In this document: positions 22,210 through 32,466 of the stretch, in pieces
Position numbering within the stretch: position 1 is the stretch's first letter
How the letters are laid out: each line of letters starts with the position of its first letter
NCBI GenBank assembly: GCA_024703855.1
Contig: CP087965.1
Location: 628,001-692,000 of the forward strand
DNA length: 64,000 nt
Reading direction: 5' to 3'
Origin: Polaromonas sp. P2-4
GTDB taxonomy: Bacteria; Pseudomonadota; Gammaproteobacteria; Burkholderiales; Burkholderiaceae_C
The notes under the pieces: model-generated
What the model was told of the DNA's origin: nothing
Databases searched by the model: none
What the model saw: only the letters and a program-made list of their open reading frames with translations
Program-made: the position numbers and the translations under genes

Positions 22210-23495
22210 TCAGGTGCGTGCCGGCAGTACCGTCCCGCGGCACTCCCCAAACCCGATGCGCCTGAAGCCCTCGCGCACGCAGTAGCCGCGCAGGATCACG
22301 GTGTCGCCGTCTTCGAGCCAGGTGCGGGTTTCACCACTGGATAGCTGCAGGGGCCGCTTGCCGCCCACACTCAGCTCCATCAGCGAGCCGCCCTGCTCTG
22401 GCTTCGGGCCGGATAGGGTGCCCTGAGCCAAACAGGTCACCGGCACGCAGGTTGCAGCCATTGACGGTGTGGTGGGCCACCAGCTGCGCCACGGTCCAGT
22501 AGGCATCGCGGTAGTTGGATTGCGAGATGCGGTCGCCCGCATGGCCTGCCTGGCGCATCTGTGCGGTTTGCAGCCACACTTCCAGTTCAATATTGATAGC
22601 ACCCTGCGCCCGATTGGCGGGGGAGTCAAGGTAATTCAATGGTTCAGGGTCACCTTCGGACCGGGTGAACGGCGCGCGAAACGGACTAAGCGCATCAAGC
22701 GTGACCACCCAGGGCGAGAGCGTGCTGGCAAAGCTTTTTGACAAAAACGGGCCGAGAGGCTGGTATTCCCAAGCCTGGATGTCGCGCGCTCCAGTCGTTG
22801 AACAGGCTCACGCCGAACACATGGTCTTCGGCGCTGACCATGGAGATGGGCTCACCCAGGGCGTTGGGTCGGGCGATGAGCATGGCCAGCTCCAACTCGT
22901 AGTCAAGCCGGCGGCAGGGACCAAAGCTCGGAGCGTCCTGGTCGGGTGACTTGGTCTGACCGTTGGGTCGATGAAAGCTGTGGCCGCTGGGCACGATAGA
23001 TGACGCACGCCCGTGGTAACCAATGGGCACCCATTTGTAGTTGGGCAGCAGCGGGTTGTCGGGCCTCAGTTGCTTGCCAATGGTGGTGGCGTGGTGGATG
23101 CTGGTGTAGAAATCGGTGTAGTCGCCGATTTGGCAGGGCAGGCCCAGTTCCACCTCAGCCTGGGCGTGCAGCGCGGCCTTGAAGGTATTTTGCTGGGCAC
23201 TGCCTACGCGCAAGCCTTCCACGATTGCCTGGCGCACGCTGCGCCGGATTTCGGGCAACAGGCGCATGAACCGGTTCATGTCGCAGCTGTCGATCAGCTT
23301 GGCAGTGCGCAGGTCCAGCACCTGGTCGCCAATGGCTACGCCGATGCGCCAGTCAGAATCGTCCTCAGTGCGGAAGCGGCCAAAGGGCAGGTTTTGAATC
23401 GGAAAATCGGTTGCCGGGTCGTTGGCGGATTCGACCCAGCTTTGCAAAGCCGCGTCGTGTGTGCCATCAAGGCCTGAGTTGGTCGTCGGGTTCAT
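22210..23495 (-). CDS. fahA: Fumarylacetoacetase, two frame breaks
   Basis: About 428 residues. The N-terminal SH3-like domain (NLPFGRFR) is followed by the catalytic FAH fold: [13 protein letters not shown] with the catalytic His, [28 protein letters not shown] and [19 protein letters not shown]. It hydrolyses fumarylacetoacetate to fumarate and acetoacetate, the last step of tyrosine breakdown. It breaks near 22785 (a CG unit missing before DIQAW) and near 22425 (one extra G). Its start overlaps the hmgA stop by four bases. Two truncated copies of its 3' part occur at 2036-2456 and 19759-20193. Confidence 0.9.
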
Positions 23496-24803
23496 GGTCG
23501 TTCCGGATTGAAGTGCTTCTGCAGGCCTTGCCAGCACTGGTGGTAGTCGGGCTGCAGTTGCGCCGACGCCAGGGCCTGCGCCGTGGGCCGCAGCACACAG
23601 CGCGTTTCGAACATGAAGGCCATGGTGTCGGTTATGACGTGCGGCTTGGAGATGTCGGCCGTGCTGGCTTTCTCAAACGTTTCGGCATCGGGCCCATGGC
23701 CCGTCATGCAGTTGTGCAGACTGGCACCGCCGGGCACAAAGCCGTCTGCCTTGGCGTCATAAGCCCCATGCACCAGGCCCATGAACTCCGACGCGATATT
23801 GCGGTGGAACCAGGGCGGACGGAAGGTGTCCTGCATCGCCAGGATGCGCGGCGGGAAGATCACAAAGTCGATGTTGCTCACGCCCGGTGTGTCGCTGGCC
23901 GAATGCAGCACCAAAAAGATCGACGGATCCGGGTGGTCATAGCTGATCGAGCCGATGGCGTTGAAGCGCCGAAGGTCGTATTTGTAGGGCGCGTAGTTGC
24001 CATGCCAGGCCACCACGTCGAACGGTGAATGGTCCATTTGGGCGGACCACAGATGGCCCCCCGAATTTACCGACCAGTTCGTGCGGGCCGTCGATATCCT
24101 CGTAAGCCGCCACCGGCGTGAGGAAGTCGCGCGGGTTGGCCAAACCATTCGCGCCAATCGGCCCCCGGTCCGGCAGGCGAAAGTTGGCACCGAAGTTCTC
24201 GCAGATGTAGCCACGAGCCTCGGCATCCAGCAACTCCACACGAAAGCGCACACCACGCGGGATGACGACAATTTCTTGCGGTTCGGCGTCAATCACGCCA
24301 AGCTCGGTCACAAAGCGCTGCCGCCCCAGCTGCGGCACGATCAGCAGCTCGCCATCGGCGTTGTAAAAAACGCGCTTTGTCATGGAACGGTTGGCGGCGT
24401 AAACGTAAATGCCTGCCCCACTTTGCACCAGCGCATCGCCGTTGCCCGCCATGCTGACCAGGCCCTCCACAAAATCGGTGGCTTGCTCAGGCACCGGCAA
24501 CGGGTTCCAGCGCAACTGGTTGGGTGGGGTCACGCCGTAGTCGCTGCTGACGGCGCCCAAGGCGATACGCTGAAACGGCGTGTGCATGGCCGAGGGACGA
24601 ATGCGGTACAGCCACGAGCGGCGGTTATCGGCGCGCAGCGCAGTAAAGGCCGAGCCCGTCAACTGCTCGGCGTACAGGCCGTAGGGGCAGCGCTGGGGCG
24701 AGTTGCGGCCAATCGGCAGCGCGCCGGGCAGGGCTTCGGTGGCGAATTCGTTGCCGAAACCTGACTGGTAAGCGGATGGGTAAGCCTGGGTTGCCATACT
24801 CAT
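23492..24803 (-). CDS. hmgA: Homogentisate 1,2-dioxygenase, one frame break
   Basis: About 437 residues. [19 protein letters not shown] at the N-terminus is diagnostic of HmgA. The C-terminal cupin contains [12 protein letters not shown] and the region with [10 protein letters not shown]. Fe(II)-dependent ring cleavage of homogentisate to maleylacetoacetate. The frame breaks near 24060 in a run of six G (five restore [23 protein letters not shown]). The start is immediately after the hppD stop; ATG codons at 24803 and 24797 are both possible. Note that no maleylacetoacetate isomerase gene is seen in this operon. Confidence 0.92.
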
Positions 24804-24806
24804 CAC

Positions 24807-25883
24807 TCAGGCTGTCTGCAATGCGCCGCGTTGAATCTGGTCGCGCTCTAATGACTCGAACAGCGCCTTGAAATTGCCCTCGCCAAAGCCCTCGTCGCCC
24901 TTGCGCTGGATGAACTCAAAAAATACCGGGCCGAGCTGGGTTTGCGAGAAGATTTGCAGCAGCAAACGCGGCGTGCCACCCTCGGTGCTGCCGTCCATCA
25001 GGATGCCGCGCGTCTGCAGCTCGGCCACTGGCTGACCGTGGCCTGGCAGCCGATCATCGAGCATCTCGTAGTAGCTGTCACTCGGTGCCGTCATGAGCGG
25101 CACGCCCGCCAGCGCAAGCCGGTCTACCGTGGCGGGCAGGTCGTCGCAGATCAGCGCAATATGCTGGATGCCTTCGCCGTTGAACTTCATCAAATATTCT
25201 TCGATTTGCCCACCGCCCTGGCGCGACTCTTCGTTCAGCGGGATGCGGATCTTGCCGTCGGGTGCGGTCAAGGCCTTGGACGTGAGGCCGGTGTATTCGC
25301 CCTTGATGTCGAAGAAGCGGATTTCTTGGAAGTTAAAGAGCCTCTCGTAAAAGTCGGCCCAGAAGGCCATGCGCCCGCGATAGACGTTGTGCGTCAAATG
25401 ATCAATGAGCTTGAGGCCGTGACCGGGGGGATGGCGGTCCACGCCCTCAATAAACTCAAAGTCAATGTCGTAAATGGATTTGCCGTCTTCATAACGATCA
25501 ATCAAATACAGCGGCGCGCCGCCAATGCCCTTGATGGCGGGCAGGTTCAGTTCCATCGGCCCGGTCGGGAGTTCAATCGGCTGTGCGCCCAGCTCCAATG
25601 CGCGCTTGTATGCGTGGTGCGAGTCCTTGACGCGAAACGCCATGCCGCAGGCGCTGGGGCCGTGCTCGGCCGCAAAGTAGCCGGCCACGCTTTTGGGTTC
25701 GCGGTTGACGATGAAATTGATCTCGCCCTGGCGGTACAGCACCACGTCTTTGGAGCGGTGCTTGGCGACCAGCGTGAAGCCCATGCGCTCAAAAATCGGC
25801 TCCAGCAGGCCCGGCGTGGGCGAAGCGAACTCGACGAATTCAAAGCCCATCAGGCCCATTGGGTTGTCAAATAAATCTGCCAT
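24807..25883 (-). CDS. hppD: 4-Hydroxyphenylpyruvate dioxygenase
   Basis: 358 residues, intact, with two vicinal-oxygen-chelate halves. [11 protein letters not shown] opens the first; the second carries the iron ligands, with [12 protein letters not shown] (His), [12 protein letters not shown] (His) and the Glu in FFEFIQRKG near the C-terminus. It converts 4-hydroxyphenylpyruvate to homogentisate. Start at 25883 has AAGGA upstream. First gene of the tyrosine operon hppD-hmgA-fahA-phhB-phhA-SDR, whose promoter must lie in 25884-26026. Confidence 0.93.
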   Translation of the reverse strand: MADLFDNPMGLMGFEFVEFASPTPGLLEPIFERMGFTLVAKHRSKDVVLYRQGEINFIVNREPKSVAGYFAAEHGPSACGMAFRVKDSHHAYKRALELGAQPIELPTGPMELNLPAIKGIGGAPLYLIDRYEDGKSIYDIDFEFIEGVDRHPPGHGLKLIDHLTHNVYRGRMAFWADFYERLFNFQEIRFFDIKGEYTGLTSKALTAPDGKIRIPLNEESRQGGGQIEEYLMKFNGEGIQHIALICDDLPATVDRLALAGVPLMTAPSDSYYEMLDDRLPGHGQPVAELQTRGILMDGSTEGGTPRLLLQIFSQTQLGPVFFEFIQRKGDEGFGEGNFKALFESLERDQIQRGALQTA

Positions 25884-26026
25884 GGTGTGTGTCCTTGAAA
25901 AGTGGGTTGGTATTTTTTTCGCTACGCCATCATTCCGCAAGTTCAGCGCAGTTTTTATGCGATTTTCTGCATCATTAAACGGTTTCGCACAGGTTTTAAG
26001 CGCCATCGGCACCCAATGCAGAATGC

Positions 26027-26712
26027 CTAGCCGATCAGCTCCAGCTCCGCCCGATAGGTGGCGGCACGCCTGGCATAGTCAGCCGCGCTGCGCGCCAGGC
26101 TGGCGACGTCGGCGTCCGTCAACTCGCGCACCACCTTGGCCGGTGCGCCCAAAATCAGTGAACGGTCAGGAAACACCTTGCGCTCGGTCACGATGGCACC
26201 GGCGCCCACCAGGCAATGCTTGCCGATCACCGCGCCATTGAGCACAACGGCCTAGTGTGGTGTTGCATGCTTGACGGTACAAATAAAACCGATGGATTTT
26301 TGTTCAGGGCAAGGCGCAAACCACAGCAATAGCCCCGCTATTGCGCGGATTTGCAACGCCGCCATGGACGAAAAGACGCGGTTTTATGTACCTGATAGCG
26401 TGCAACACCACGCTAGATGCCGATCAACGAGCCTTCGCCAATGGTGCAACCGTGCAGCATGGCCTGGTGCCCCACGGTGACGCCCTGCCCCACCGTCAGC
26501 GGAAAGCCGGGGTCGGCGTGCAGCACCGCCCCCTCTTGCACATTGCTGGCCGCACCAACCACTATGGGCTCGTTGTCACCCCGAATGACGGCACCAAACC
26601 AGACGCTGCTGCGTTCGGCCAGCAACACCTGGCCTATCAGGACGGCCTCGGGTGCGACAAAAGCAGTGGCGGCAATTTCGGGGCTGTGGGCACCCACACG
26701 GTAAATCGGCAT
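26027..26712 (-). pseudogene. Gamma-carbonic anhydrase-like acyl/trimer protein split by a palindromic element
   Basis: The left-handed beta-helix protein starts at 26712 (MPIYRVG) and has the hexapeptide pattern AVIRGDNEPIVVGAASNVQEGAVLH, with GHQAMLHGCTIGEGSLIGI just before the break. After the 165-bp insertion (26252-26416) the frame resumes with AVVLNGAVIGKHCLVGAGAIV and the C-terminal helix to 26027. The joint falls inside the conserved GSLIGIQAVVLNGA-type coil. A TAG stop arises at the element border, so the product would end at about 99 residues. It sits 27 bases downstream of the Bug receptor gene and was probably its co-transcribed partner. Confidence 0.85.
26252..26416. mobile_element. 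165-bp MITE-like palindromic element (E3)
   Basis: Ends in CTAG on both sides with imperfect inverted arms (CTAGTGTGGTGTTGCATGC on the left; CTAGCGTGGTGTTGCACGC as the complement of the right). A second inner pair contains AATAAAACCG/CATAAAACCG. The centre has a hairpin GCAATAGC-CCC-GCTATTGC flanked by AAGGCGCAAA and TTTGCAACGCCG, the same core as in the elements at 305-638 and 32196-32466 although the ends differ. CTAG may be part of the inverted repeat or a target duplication. It interrupts a carbonic anhydrase-like gene. Confidence 0.8.
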
Positions 26713-26738
26713 CGCAGTTTCCAGTCCTTGGTGGGGGT

Positions 26739-27722
26739 TCAATCCAGCGAAATACCGGCTTTTTAGCCAGCGCGGCGTAGCGCGTCATCTCGCTGCGAAA
26801 GTACTGGGCGGCGGCTTCGGGCGTGCTGGGGTGGATGACGTTGCCCTGCTTGGCCATGGCATCTTTCGTTTCAGGCGTGTTGTAGGCAGCGACGAAGGCG
26901 GCATGAATGCGCTTGACCTGCTCGGGCGGCAATTTGGCCGGGCCGATCACGGCAAACCAGCCTTCAATTTCGTAATTGGGCAGGCCTTGCTCTGCAATGG
27001 TGGGAATGTCGGGTGTGGCAGGGGTGCGGGTTTTACCGCACAGACCTATGGCACGCAAGGCGCCGCTTTTCAAGTGCGCCTGCACCGCAGGCAAAGCCAC
27101 CACGCCCATTTCCACCTGGCCGCCAATCAGGTCCGTCACCATGGCACCGGTACTTTTGTACGGAATGTGACGGATCACGACCTGCGCCTCATCGACAAAC
27201 ATTTCACCCGCGAGGTGAATCACGGTGCCGTTGCCGGAGGATGCGTAGTTGTAGGCATCGGGCTTGGCCTTGAGCAGCAGCGATCAGTTCCTTGACGTTC
27301 GTGGCCGCAACCTTGGTCGGGTTGACCACCAGCACAAAGGGGGTGGCGCCCATGACAGAAATCGGCGTGAAATCAGCCAGCGTGTCGTAGGGGAGTTTTT
27401 TGTAAACGCTGGGGTTGATGACATGGTTGTTGGACACGATGCCGATCGTCAAACCGTCGGCCGGGGCCTTGGCCAAGGCTGATGCACCGGTGATGCCACC
27501 CGCGCCGGGCAGGTTTTCAACCACGACGGATTGCCCGCCCAAGGCTTTGATCAAAGACGGCACTGCCGCACGTGCGATGGTGTCTACGCCAGAGCCTGCG
27601 CCAACCGGCAAGATCACGCGCAAGGGCCTGTCGCTGCTTTGTGCCCAGGCAGGCAGGGCGGCCACAGCGCAGGTGTTGGCGACCAAAGCGAGAGCGGCGC
27701 GGCGGGAAATGGATGGGTTCAT
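26739..27722 (-). CDS. Bug/TctC-family periplasmic solute receptor, two frame breaks
   Basis: About 327 residues with a Sec/Tat-like signal (SRRAALALVANTCAVAALPAWAQ). Typical Bug motifs: RPLRVILPVGAGSGVD, NLPGAGGITGASALAKAPADG and VTDLIGGQVEMGVV. These proteins bind small carboxylates. Frame breaks near 27283 and near 26765 (an A run one short; restoring it gives KKAGISLD and a stop at 26739). Co-directional with the CoA-transferase and lyase genes upstream, suggesting that its ligand is the acid activated by that CoA-transferase. No membrane partner genes nearby, as is common for Bug receptors. Confidence 0.85.
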
Positions 27723-27771
27723 GTCAATATCTCCGGTTTGCAGGTTTTAAAAAATTGCTTAAAAAATTGGC

Positions 27772-28936
27772 TTACATCACGAGCAGGTGATCCAGCAAGC
27801 TGCTCAGGACTTCTTTGGTGTGCTCACCTACCTTGGCCAGTGGCTGGCGCACGCCAGGGCGGCGACCGCCCATCGTCAACGGCAGCAACACCACATCGGT
27901 TGTCCCGCCGTCCTCTAGCTGCATGGGAACCAGGCCACCGCTAGCCTTGAGGTGCGGGTCGTTCACCAGCTGATCAGGCCGCACGATGGGCGCGTAGGGA
28001 ATACCTGCAGCCTCCAGCTTCAGCGAGAGCTCGTCGGCTTTGTGATGTTTAAGAATCTCGCCCAGTCGCACCAGCAAGGCCGGGCGCACCGCCACGCGCT
28101 GGGCGTTGGTTTGCAGCGTGGGGTCTTGTACCAAGTCCGGACACTCGAGCACCCGGCACAGGGTGAGCCACTGCTTGTCATTCACCGCGCCGATGAAGAG
28201 CTGCTCATCGCCCGCCAGCGTGAAGACGTCGTACACGCTCCAGGCCGAGACGCGTGAAGGCATGGGCGGTGGCGGCTCGCCCGTCATCTGGAACTGCTGC
28301 ATGTGTTGCGAGGAGAGAAACACGCAGTTCTCGAACAAGGCGCTTTGCACCTCCTGACCTTGGCCGGTCTGCTCACGTTCGCGCAGCAGCGGCCAGCACG
28401 CCAATGGCGCCAAACATGCCGCCCATGATGTCGTTCACCGAGGTGCCCGCACGCAGGGGGCGACCCTCGGGGCCGGTCATGTAAGACAAGCCGCCCATCA
28501 TCTGCACCACCTCATCCAGCGCCAGGCGTTTCTCATAGGGGCCGGGCAGAAAACCTTTGTGGCTGACATAAATCAGGTGCGGGTTGTCTGTTTTTAAGCT
28601 CTCGTAGTCCAAGCCCAGCTTGGCCATCAAACCGGGGCGAAAGTTCTCCAGCAACACGTCGCACTGGGCAATCAGCGCCTTGGCGGTTTCTTGCCCTTCT
28701 TCGGTGGTGATGTCGAGCACCACACTCTTTTTGTTGCGGTTGAAGCTGCGGAAAAAACCAATGCCCAGACCCGGCAGGTTGCGGGTTTTGTCACCGCCGG
28801 GCGGCTCGATCTTGATGACTTCGGCCCCCAGGTCGGCCAGGATCATGCCGCAGGTGGGGCCCATGACCATGTGGGTGAATTCGATGACGCGCACCCCCTG
28901 GAGAGGAAGGCCAGTGGAGTTTGTGGTTTGGCTCAT
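27772..28936 (-). CDS. CaiB/BaiF (class III) CoA-transferase, one frame break
   Basis: About 388 residues. LQGVRVIEFTHMVMGPTCGMILADLGAEVIKIEPP is the usual N-terminus (the Asp in ADLGAEV region is standard), followed by FRSFNRNKKSVVLDI, LLENFRPG and the interlocked C-terminal domain. The break near 28380 interrupts GVLAALREREQTGQGQ. It transfers CoA between carboxylic acids, here probably activating the substrate split by the neighbouring lyase. Substrate not readable; acids such as itaconate, citramalate or 3-hydroxy-3-methylglutarate would fit the pairing. Confidence 0.85.
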
Positions 28937-28972
28937 TGCTTGTGTTTCCGTATAAGTCAGTTCAGTGCGGGT

Positions 28973-29948
28973 TCAGTGTGTTGTGGCAGGTTTGAAGTTT
29001 TTGGGCAGGCCCGCGCGCCATATCGCGCCGTGGGTCGCCTCACCGGCCAGCCAGCCCACCACCCTGGTGCGCAAGGTCAGCAGGGCGTTGATGTCGAGCC
29101 CGGTATCGACACCCATGGCTTCGAGCATGAAGGCCAGGTCTTCGGTAGCCGCGTTGCCACTGGCACCCGGTGCATGTGGGCAGCCTCCGATACCGGCCAG
29201 TGAAGCGTCGAAACGAGCCACGCCCAGTTGCAAAGCCGCAACCACATTGGCCAGCGCAAGCCCACGGGTGTCGTGGAAATGGCCGCAGCAGAACCGGTCC
29301 CCGGCAATCTTGAGCGCCTGCTCGACCAGGGTGCTGACCGCATAGGGATTGGCATAACCCACCGTATCGGCCAGGCTCACCCGGTCGGCCCCCGCATCCA
29401 GCAGGGCCTGCATCAGGCGCAGCACCTCAGAGACTTGAACATCGCCCTGCAAGGTGCAACCGAAGGCGGTACCCACACCGCCTTCGATCAGGGTTTTGCT
29501 GCCAGCCGCATCACGCGCCCCACGGATGCGGCCCAGCTCGGCGACGACTTCGTCGGGTGTCTTGCGCAGATTGGCCAGGCTGTGCTGATGGCTGGCCGAC
29601 AGCGGCAGGATCATGAGGTCAGCGCCGCCCTCAATCGCACGTTCAGCGCCCCTGAGGTTGGGCACCAGCACCGACGCACGCAGGCCAGGCAAGGTCTTGG
29701 CATAGGCCAGAACCTCTGCCGTGTCAGCGAGTTGCGGCATCAGCTTGGGTGGCACAAAGGAGCCGACTTCTATCTCGCGCTGACCGGCTGCGTAGGCCTC
29801 ACGAATCCATTCCTGCTTTTGCGTGGTGGGTAGAACAGTGGCGATGCTTTGCAGACCATCGCGCAAGCCGACTTCAGCGAATGATCGCCCGAGCGGGAAG
29901 GCTGGAGATACCCATGGAGGGTGACGTGGAGGGTTCTGGGGAAATCAT
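28973..29948 (-). CDS. HMG-CoA lyase-like enzyme, one frame break
   Basis: About 324 residues, DRE-TIM/HMGL-like barrel. EVGLRDGLQS (catalytic Arg-Asp) near the start, VEVGSFVPPKLMPQ-like segment, ADTVGYANP, HFHDTRGLALANV (metal His pair) and the GIGGCPHAPGASGN loop carrying the catalytic Cys. The frame breaks near 29878, where CGC-GAA is interrupted by one T just before EVGLRDG; the true start is therefore upstream (29948, or 29914). It cleaves a 3-hydroxy-acyl-CoA to an acyl-CoA plus acetoacetate or pyruvate. First gene of the lyase/CoA-transferase/Bug operon, divergent from a LysR gene. Confidence 0.85.
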
Positions 29949-30001
29949 GCCGTCAGTTTAAAAGTTCCTACAATTTCAGAAAGTGGCATTTTTGAAGCTA
30001 T

Positions 30002-30022
30002 AAAGTTCCTTAATGGAACTTT
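30002..30022. promoter_or_regulatory. Palindromic probable LysR operator
   Basis: AAAGTTCC-TTAAT-GGAACTTT, an 8-bp perfect inverted repeat, in the 93-base gap between the divergent lyase and LysR genes. A half-site AAAGTTCC recurs near 29961. Position and symmetry suit binding by the LysR protein encoded at 30042. Confidence 0.6.
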
Positions 30023-30041
30023 TATATTTTTTGGAGCCGCG

Positions 30042-30956
30042 ATGAAAGACCTGGATCTGACCACTTTGCGGCTGTTTGTGGCCGTGTGCGACTCGCGCAG
30101 CATCGCGCGGGTGGGCGAGCGGGAAAACCTGGTCCCTTCGGCCATCAGCAAGCGATTGGCCCAGCTGGAGCAAGACTTGGGGACCCGCTTGCTCAAACGG
30201 ATTCGGCGAGGTGTCGAACCGACGGCCGCCGGAGAGACCTTGCGCGAGCATGCGCGCGGGCTGCTGGGGGCCGCCCAACGCGTGACAGACGACATGCGTT
30301 CTTACACCTCAGGTGCATCCGGCCTCGTGCGGCTAATGGCCTCCACATCGTCGGTGGCGGAGTCTTTACCCGATGACATTGCCGAGTTTTTGCAAAACCC
30401 CGCGCACCATGCCATCCGGGTCAACGTGCAAGAGCAGCTCAGCCGCGACGTGGTGCGTGCGCTGCGCGAAGGCAGCGTGTCACTGGGCGTTTGCTGGGAT
30501 GCTGCGGATCTCTCCGGCCTTCAGACCTATCCGTATCGCCAGGATCATCTGGCCATCGTGACGCACGATAGCCATCCTCTGGCTAAACACAAGCAAATCG
30601 AGTTCGTTGATTCTTTCGAGTTTGACCACATCGGATTGCCGGCCTCAAGTGCGGTCCAGCTGATGCTGGGGCGGGCGGCGGCGGCCACGGGGCAGACCAT
30701 TCGTTACCGTGCCGAAGTTTCGACCTTCGAGGCGGCGCTGCGCGTGGTTCGGTCAGGGCTGGGTATCAGTGTGGTGCCGAAGGAGGTCGCGCAGCCTTTG
30801 GCCGCCGCCTTTAACCTGCGCATCATCCCGCTGACGGACGCCTGGGCCAAGCGCCGCTTTGCGATCTGCTTTCAGGACGAACGCTCCTTGTCGGCTGCGG
30901 CAAAGCTGTTGGCAGAGCATCTTGCCGAAGCGGGCAGGAGGAGTTCGGCCACCTGA
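30042..30956 (+). CDS. LysR-family transcriptional regulator
   Basis: 304 residues. N-terminal winged helix (TTLRLFVAVCDSRSIARVGERENLVPSAISKRLAQLE) and periplasmic-binding-protein-like effector domain (about residues 90-295). Divergent from the lyase/CoA-transferase/Bug operon, which it probably controls through the palindrome at 30002-30022. Complete and without frame break. Confidence 0.9.
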   Translation: MKDLDLTTLRLFVAVCDSRSIARVGERENLVPSAISKRLAQLEQDLGTRLLKRIRRGVEPTAAGETLREHARGLLGAAQRVTDDMRSYTSGASGLVRLMASTSSVAESLPDDIAEFLQNPAHHAIRVNVQEQLSRDVVRALREGSVSLGVCWDAADLSGLQTYPYRQDHLAIVTHDSHPLAKHKQIEFVDSFEFDHIGLPASSAVQLMLGRAAAATGQTIRYRAEVSTFEAALRVVRSGLGISVVPKEVAQPLAAAFNLRIIPLTDAWAKRRFAICFQDERSLSAAAKLLAEHLAEAGRRSSAT

Positions 30957-31023
30957 ACTCAGCGGTGCAGTTGGCGCCGTTGGCGCCTCAGAGCAACATG
31001 GCCGAACCATGCAGCGTCAAAAG

Positions 31024-31563
31024 CTAGCGAAACTTCGGCAGCATAAAGCGACCCGCCGGCCCTGCAATGATTCGACCACTCTCAATCAATTTCTTTGAAG
31101 CCGCCGTCATTGAGCCCATGGGGATTCCCGTCGCATGCGAAGCGGCTGTCTGGCTGATCGTGGTAAATTCATTCGAGTTGAGTACTTTCTCGAAATGTCG
31201 CAGAAGTTTTTCTGCGTTCCCGCCGAGTTCCTGCCGTTTTCCTGAGGTGCCTGCGCGTTTAAGCGGGCCCGGTTTCGCTTTTGATTCGCGGCTGCCAAGC
31301 TTCGATGACTTTTTCCTGGATTTCACCAGCACGTCCGTGGGCATCAAGTCATTTTGGCTGTAGTCAGTCTGCTCGGTGGATTCTGTCGGCGCGGAAAGCG
31401 CTTGCAGCACGTGCGGCTGGTCATCGTCGATCAACTCCGAGGCGACGTGATAGACCTTTCTGAGCTCTTCTTCGATCCCCGACATCGTTTGAGAGAGTCG
31501 AGCGATCATTTTCCAGCTCTCAAACATCGCGTCGTTACCCAAGTGAGAGGGGTTTATCAGCAT
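31024..31563 (-). CDS. Hypothetical protein with possible C-terminal winged helix
   Basis: 179 residues. Acidic N-terminal helical part (MSGIEEELRKVYHVASELI), a Lys/Arg-rich middle (VKSRKKSSKLGSRESKAK) and a C-terminal segment (ISQTAASHATGIPMGSMTAASKKLIESGRI) that reads like a small winged helix. Start could also be at 31527 (MFESW). I do not recognise the family. Convergent with the LysR gene. Confidence 0.55.
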   Translation of the reverse strand: MLINPSHLGNDAMFESWKMIARLSQTMSGIEEELRKVYHVASELIDDDQPHVLQALSAPTESTEQTDYSQNDLMPTDVLVKSRKKSSKLGSRESKAKPGPLKRAGTSGKRQELGGNAEKLLRHFEKVLNSNEFTTISQTAASHATGIPMGSMTAASKKLIESGRIIAGPAGRFMLPKFR

Positions 31564-31893
31564 CGCCGCAGTGACACGTTCGGCATATTCCCTGACTGCA
31601 TTTTTCAGTTCAAGATCAGCCGTGAATGCAGGCTGCGCCGGCTTGTTGGAGGGCAGACAGTGTGGCGCTGGATAGTGACATGGGCTTGATTTTCTTTAAA
31701 CGTCTGACGGTAATACGAGGTTAGTGCCGCTTGCCTTGACAATGCAGACACATTCACCTCAGCCGAAGTATCTCACCGTGCAATGGTAGAGGAGGAACAC
31801 CGGGATCCCATGAACCTGTCCGTTGTTGCGTAATAGACTACTTCAAGGCCTTGGGTGGCCACCCCGAGTTCTCGCGTTGTTATCGACTAAAAA
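31564..31893. other. Intergenic stretch without recognised features
   Basis: 330 bases between two divergently oriented small genes. No ORF with convincing codon use, no tRNA or clear terminator seen. It presumably holds both promoters. Confidence 0.5.
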
Positions 31894-32142
31894 ATGGTGG
31901 AATGTCTTGTGTATAAATTAACGCTTAGCCGGATTAATGACCACGTTTATCGCCTGCTGACTGAACAGGGCACGCATGTGGGCAATCTGAAGTTGATTGG
32001 TGGCGTGTGGAAGTTCAAGGCGATTGGTTACGACCAAAACGGGGACGTCATTCCCGGCGGGGGTCCGCTCACGGACCGGCACAACACCACCTTCATCGCG
32101 CTCGACGAGGCGCTGATTAGCGCCAGGCTTGCGCCGCCTTGA
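31894..32142 (+). CDS. Small conserved-looking hypothetical protein
   Basis: 82 residues, VYRLLTEQGTHVGNLKLIGGVWKFKAIGYD followed by a Gly-rich turn and FIALDEALISARL. Looks like a small beta-sheet protein with a C-terminal helix. No family assigned and no strong RBS. Codon use is GC-rich and gene-like. Confidence 0.5.
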   Translation: MVECLVYKLTLSRINDHVYRLLTEQGTHVGNLKLIGGVWKFKAIGYDQNGDVIPGGGPLTDRHNTTFIALDEALISARLAPP

Positions 32143-32195
32143 GATACCGGCCCCATCACCCCCCTTTGGTCGACTCTCCGGCGCCATCAAGGCCA

Positions 32196-32466
32196 AGAGC
32201 CTGTTCACGATTTATTTGGGGTCGCGTTGGGACGCAATCGGGATGAGTTGGCGGCCAACACCGTGCGGCATGGGCATATGCCCATGCAAGGGGTTTGGCT
32301 GTCAAATCGCCCGATTTCGTCCCAACCCTGAAGGGCAGGTGCCTTTTCGGGCGGTCTGCGGCGTTGCACTGCTTGCCAATAGCCGAGCTATTGGCGGCGC
32401 ACTGCGCCTTGCATCCCATCCCGAAAAGACACCTGCGCGACCCCAAATAAATAGTGAACAGGCTCT
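32196..32466. repeat. Long palindromic MITE-like element, copy 2 (E2)
   Basis: A 271-bp element with about 31-bp terminal inverted repeats starting AGAGCCTGTTCAC. It shares the backbone of E1 (GTCGCGTTGGGACGCAATCG, CGGGCGGTCTGCGGCGTTGC and GCGCCTTGCATCCCATCCCG) but has different hairpin tips: GCATGGGC-AT-ATGCCCATGC and CCAATAGC-CGA-GCTATTGG. An inner pair CAGGTG.CTTTTCGGG / CCCGAAAAG.CACCTG replaces the GTGGATTTTCGGG pair of E1. Its right edge lies against a truncated LysR gene and supplies that gene's stop codon. Confidence 0.85.
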
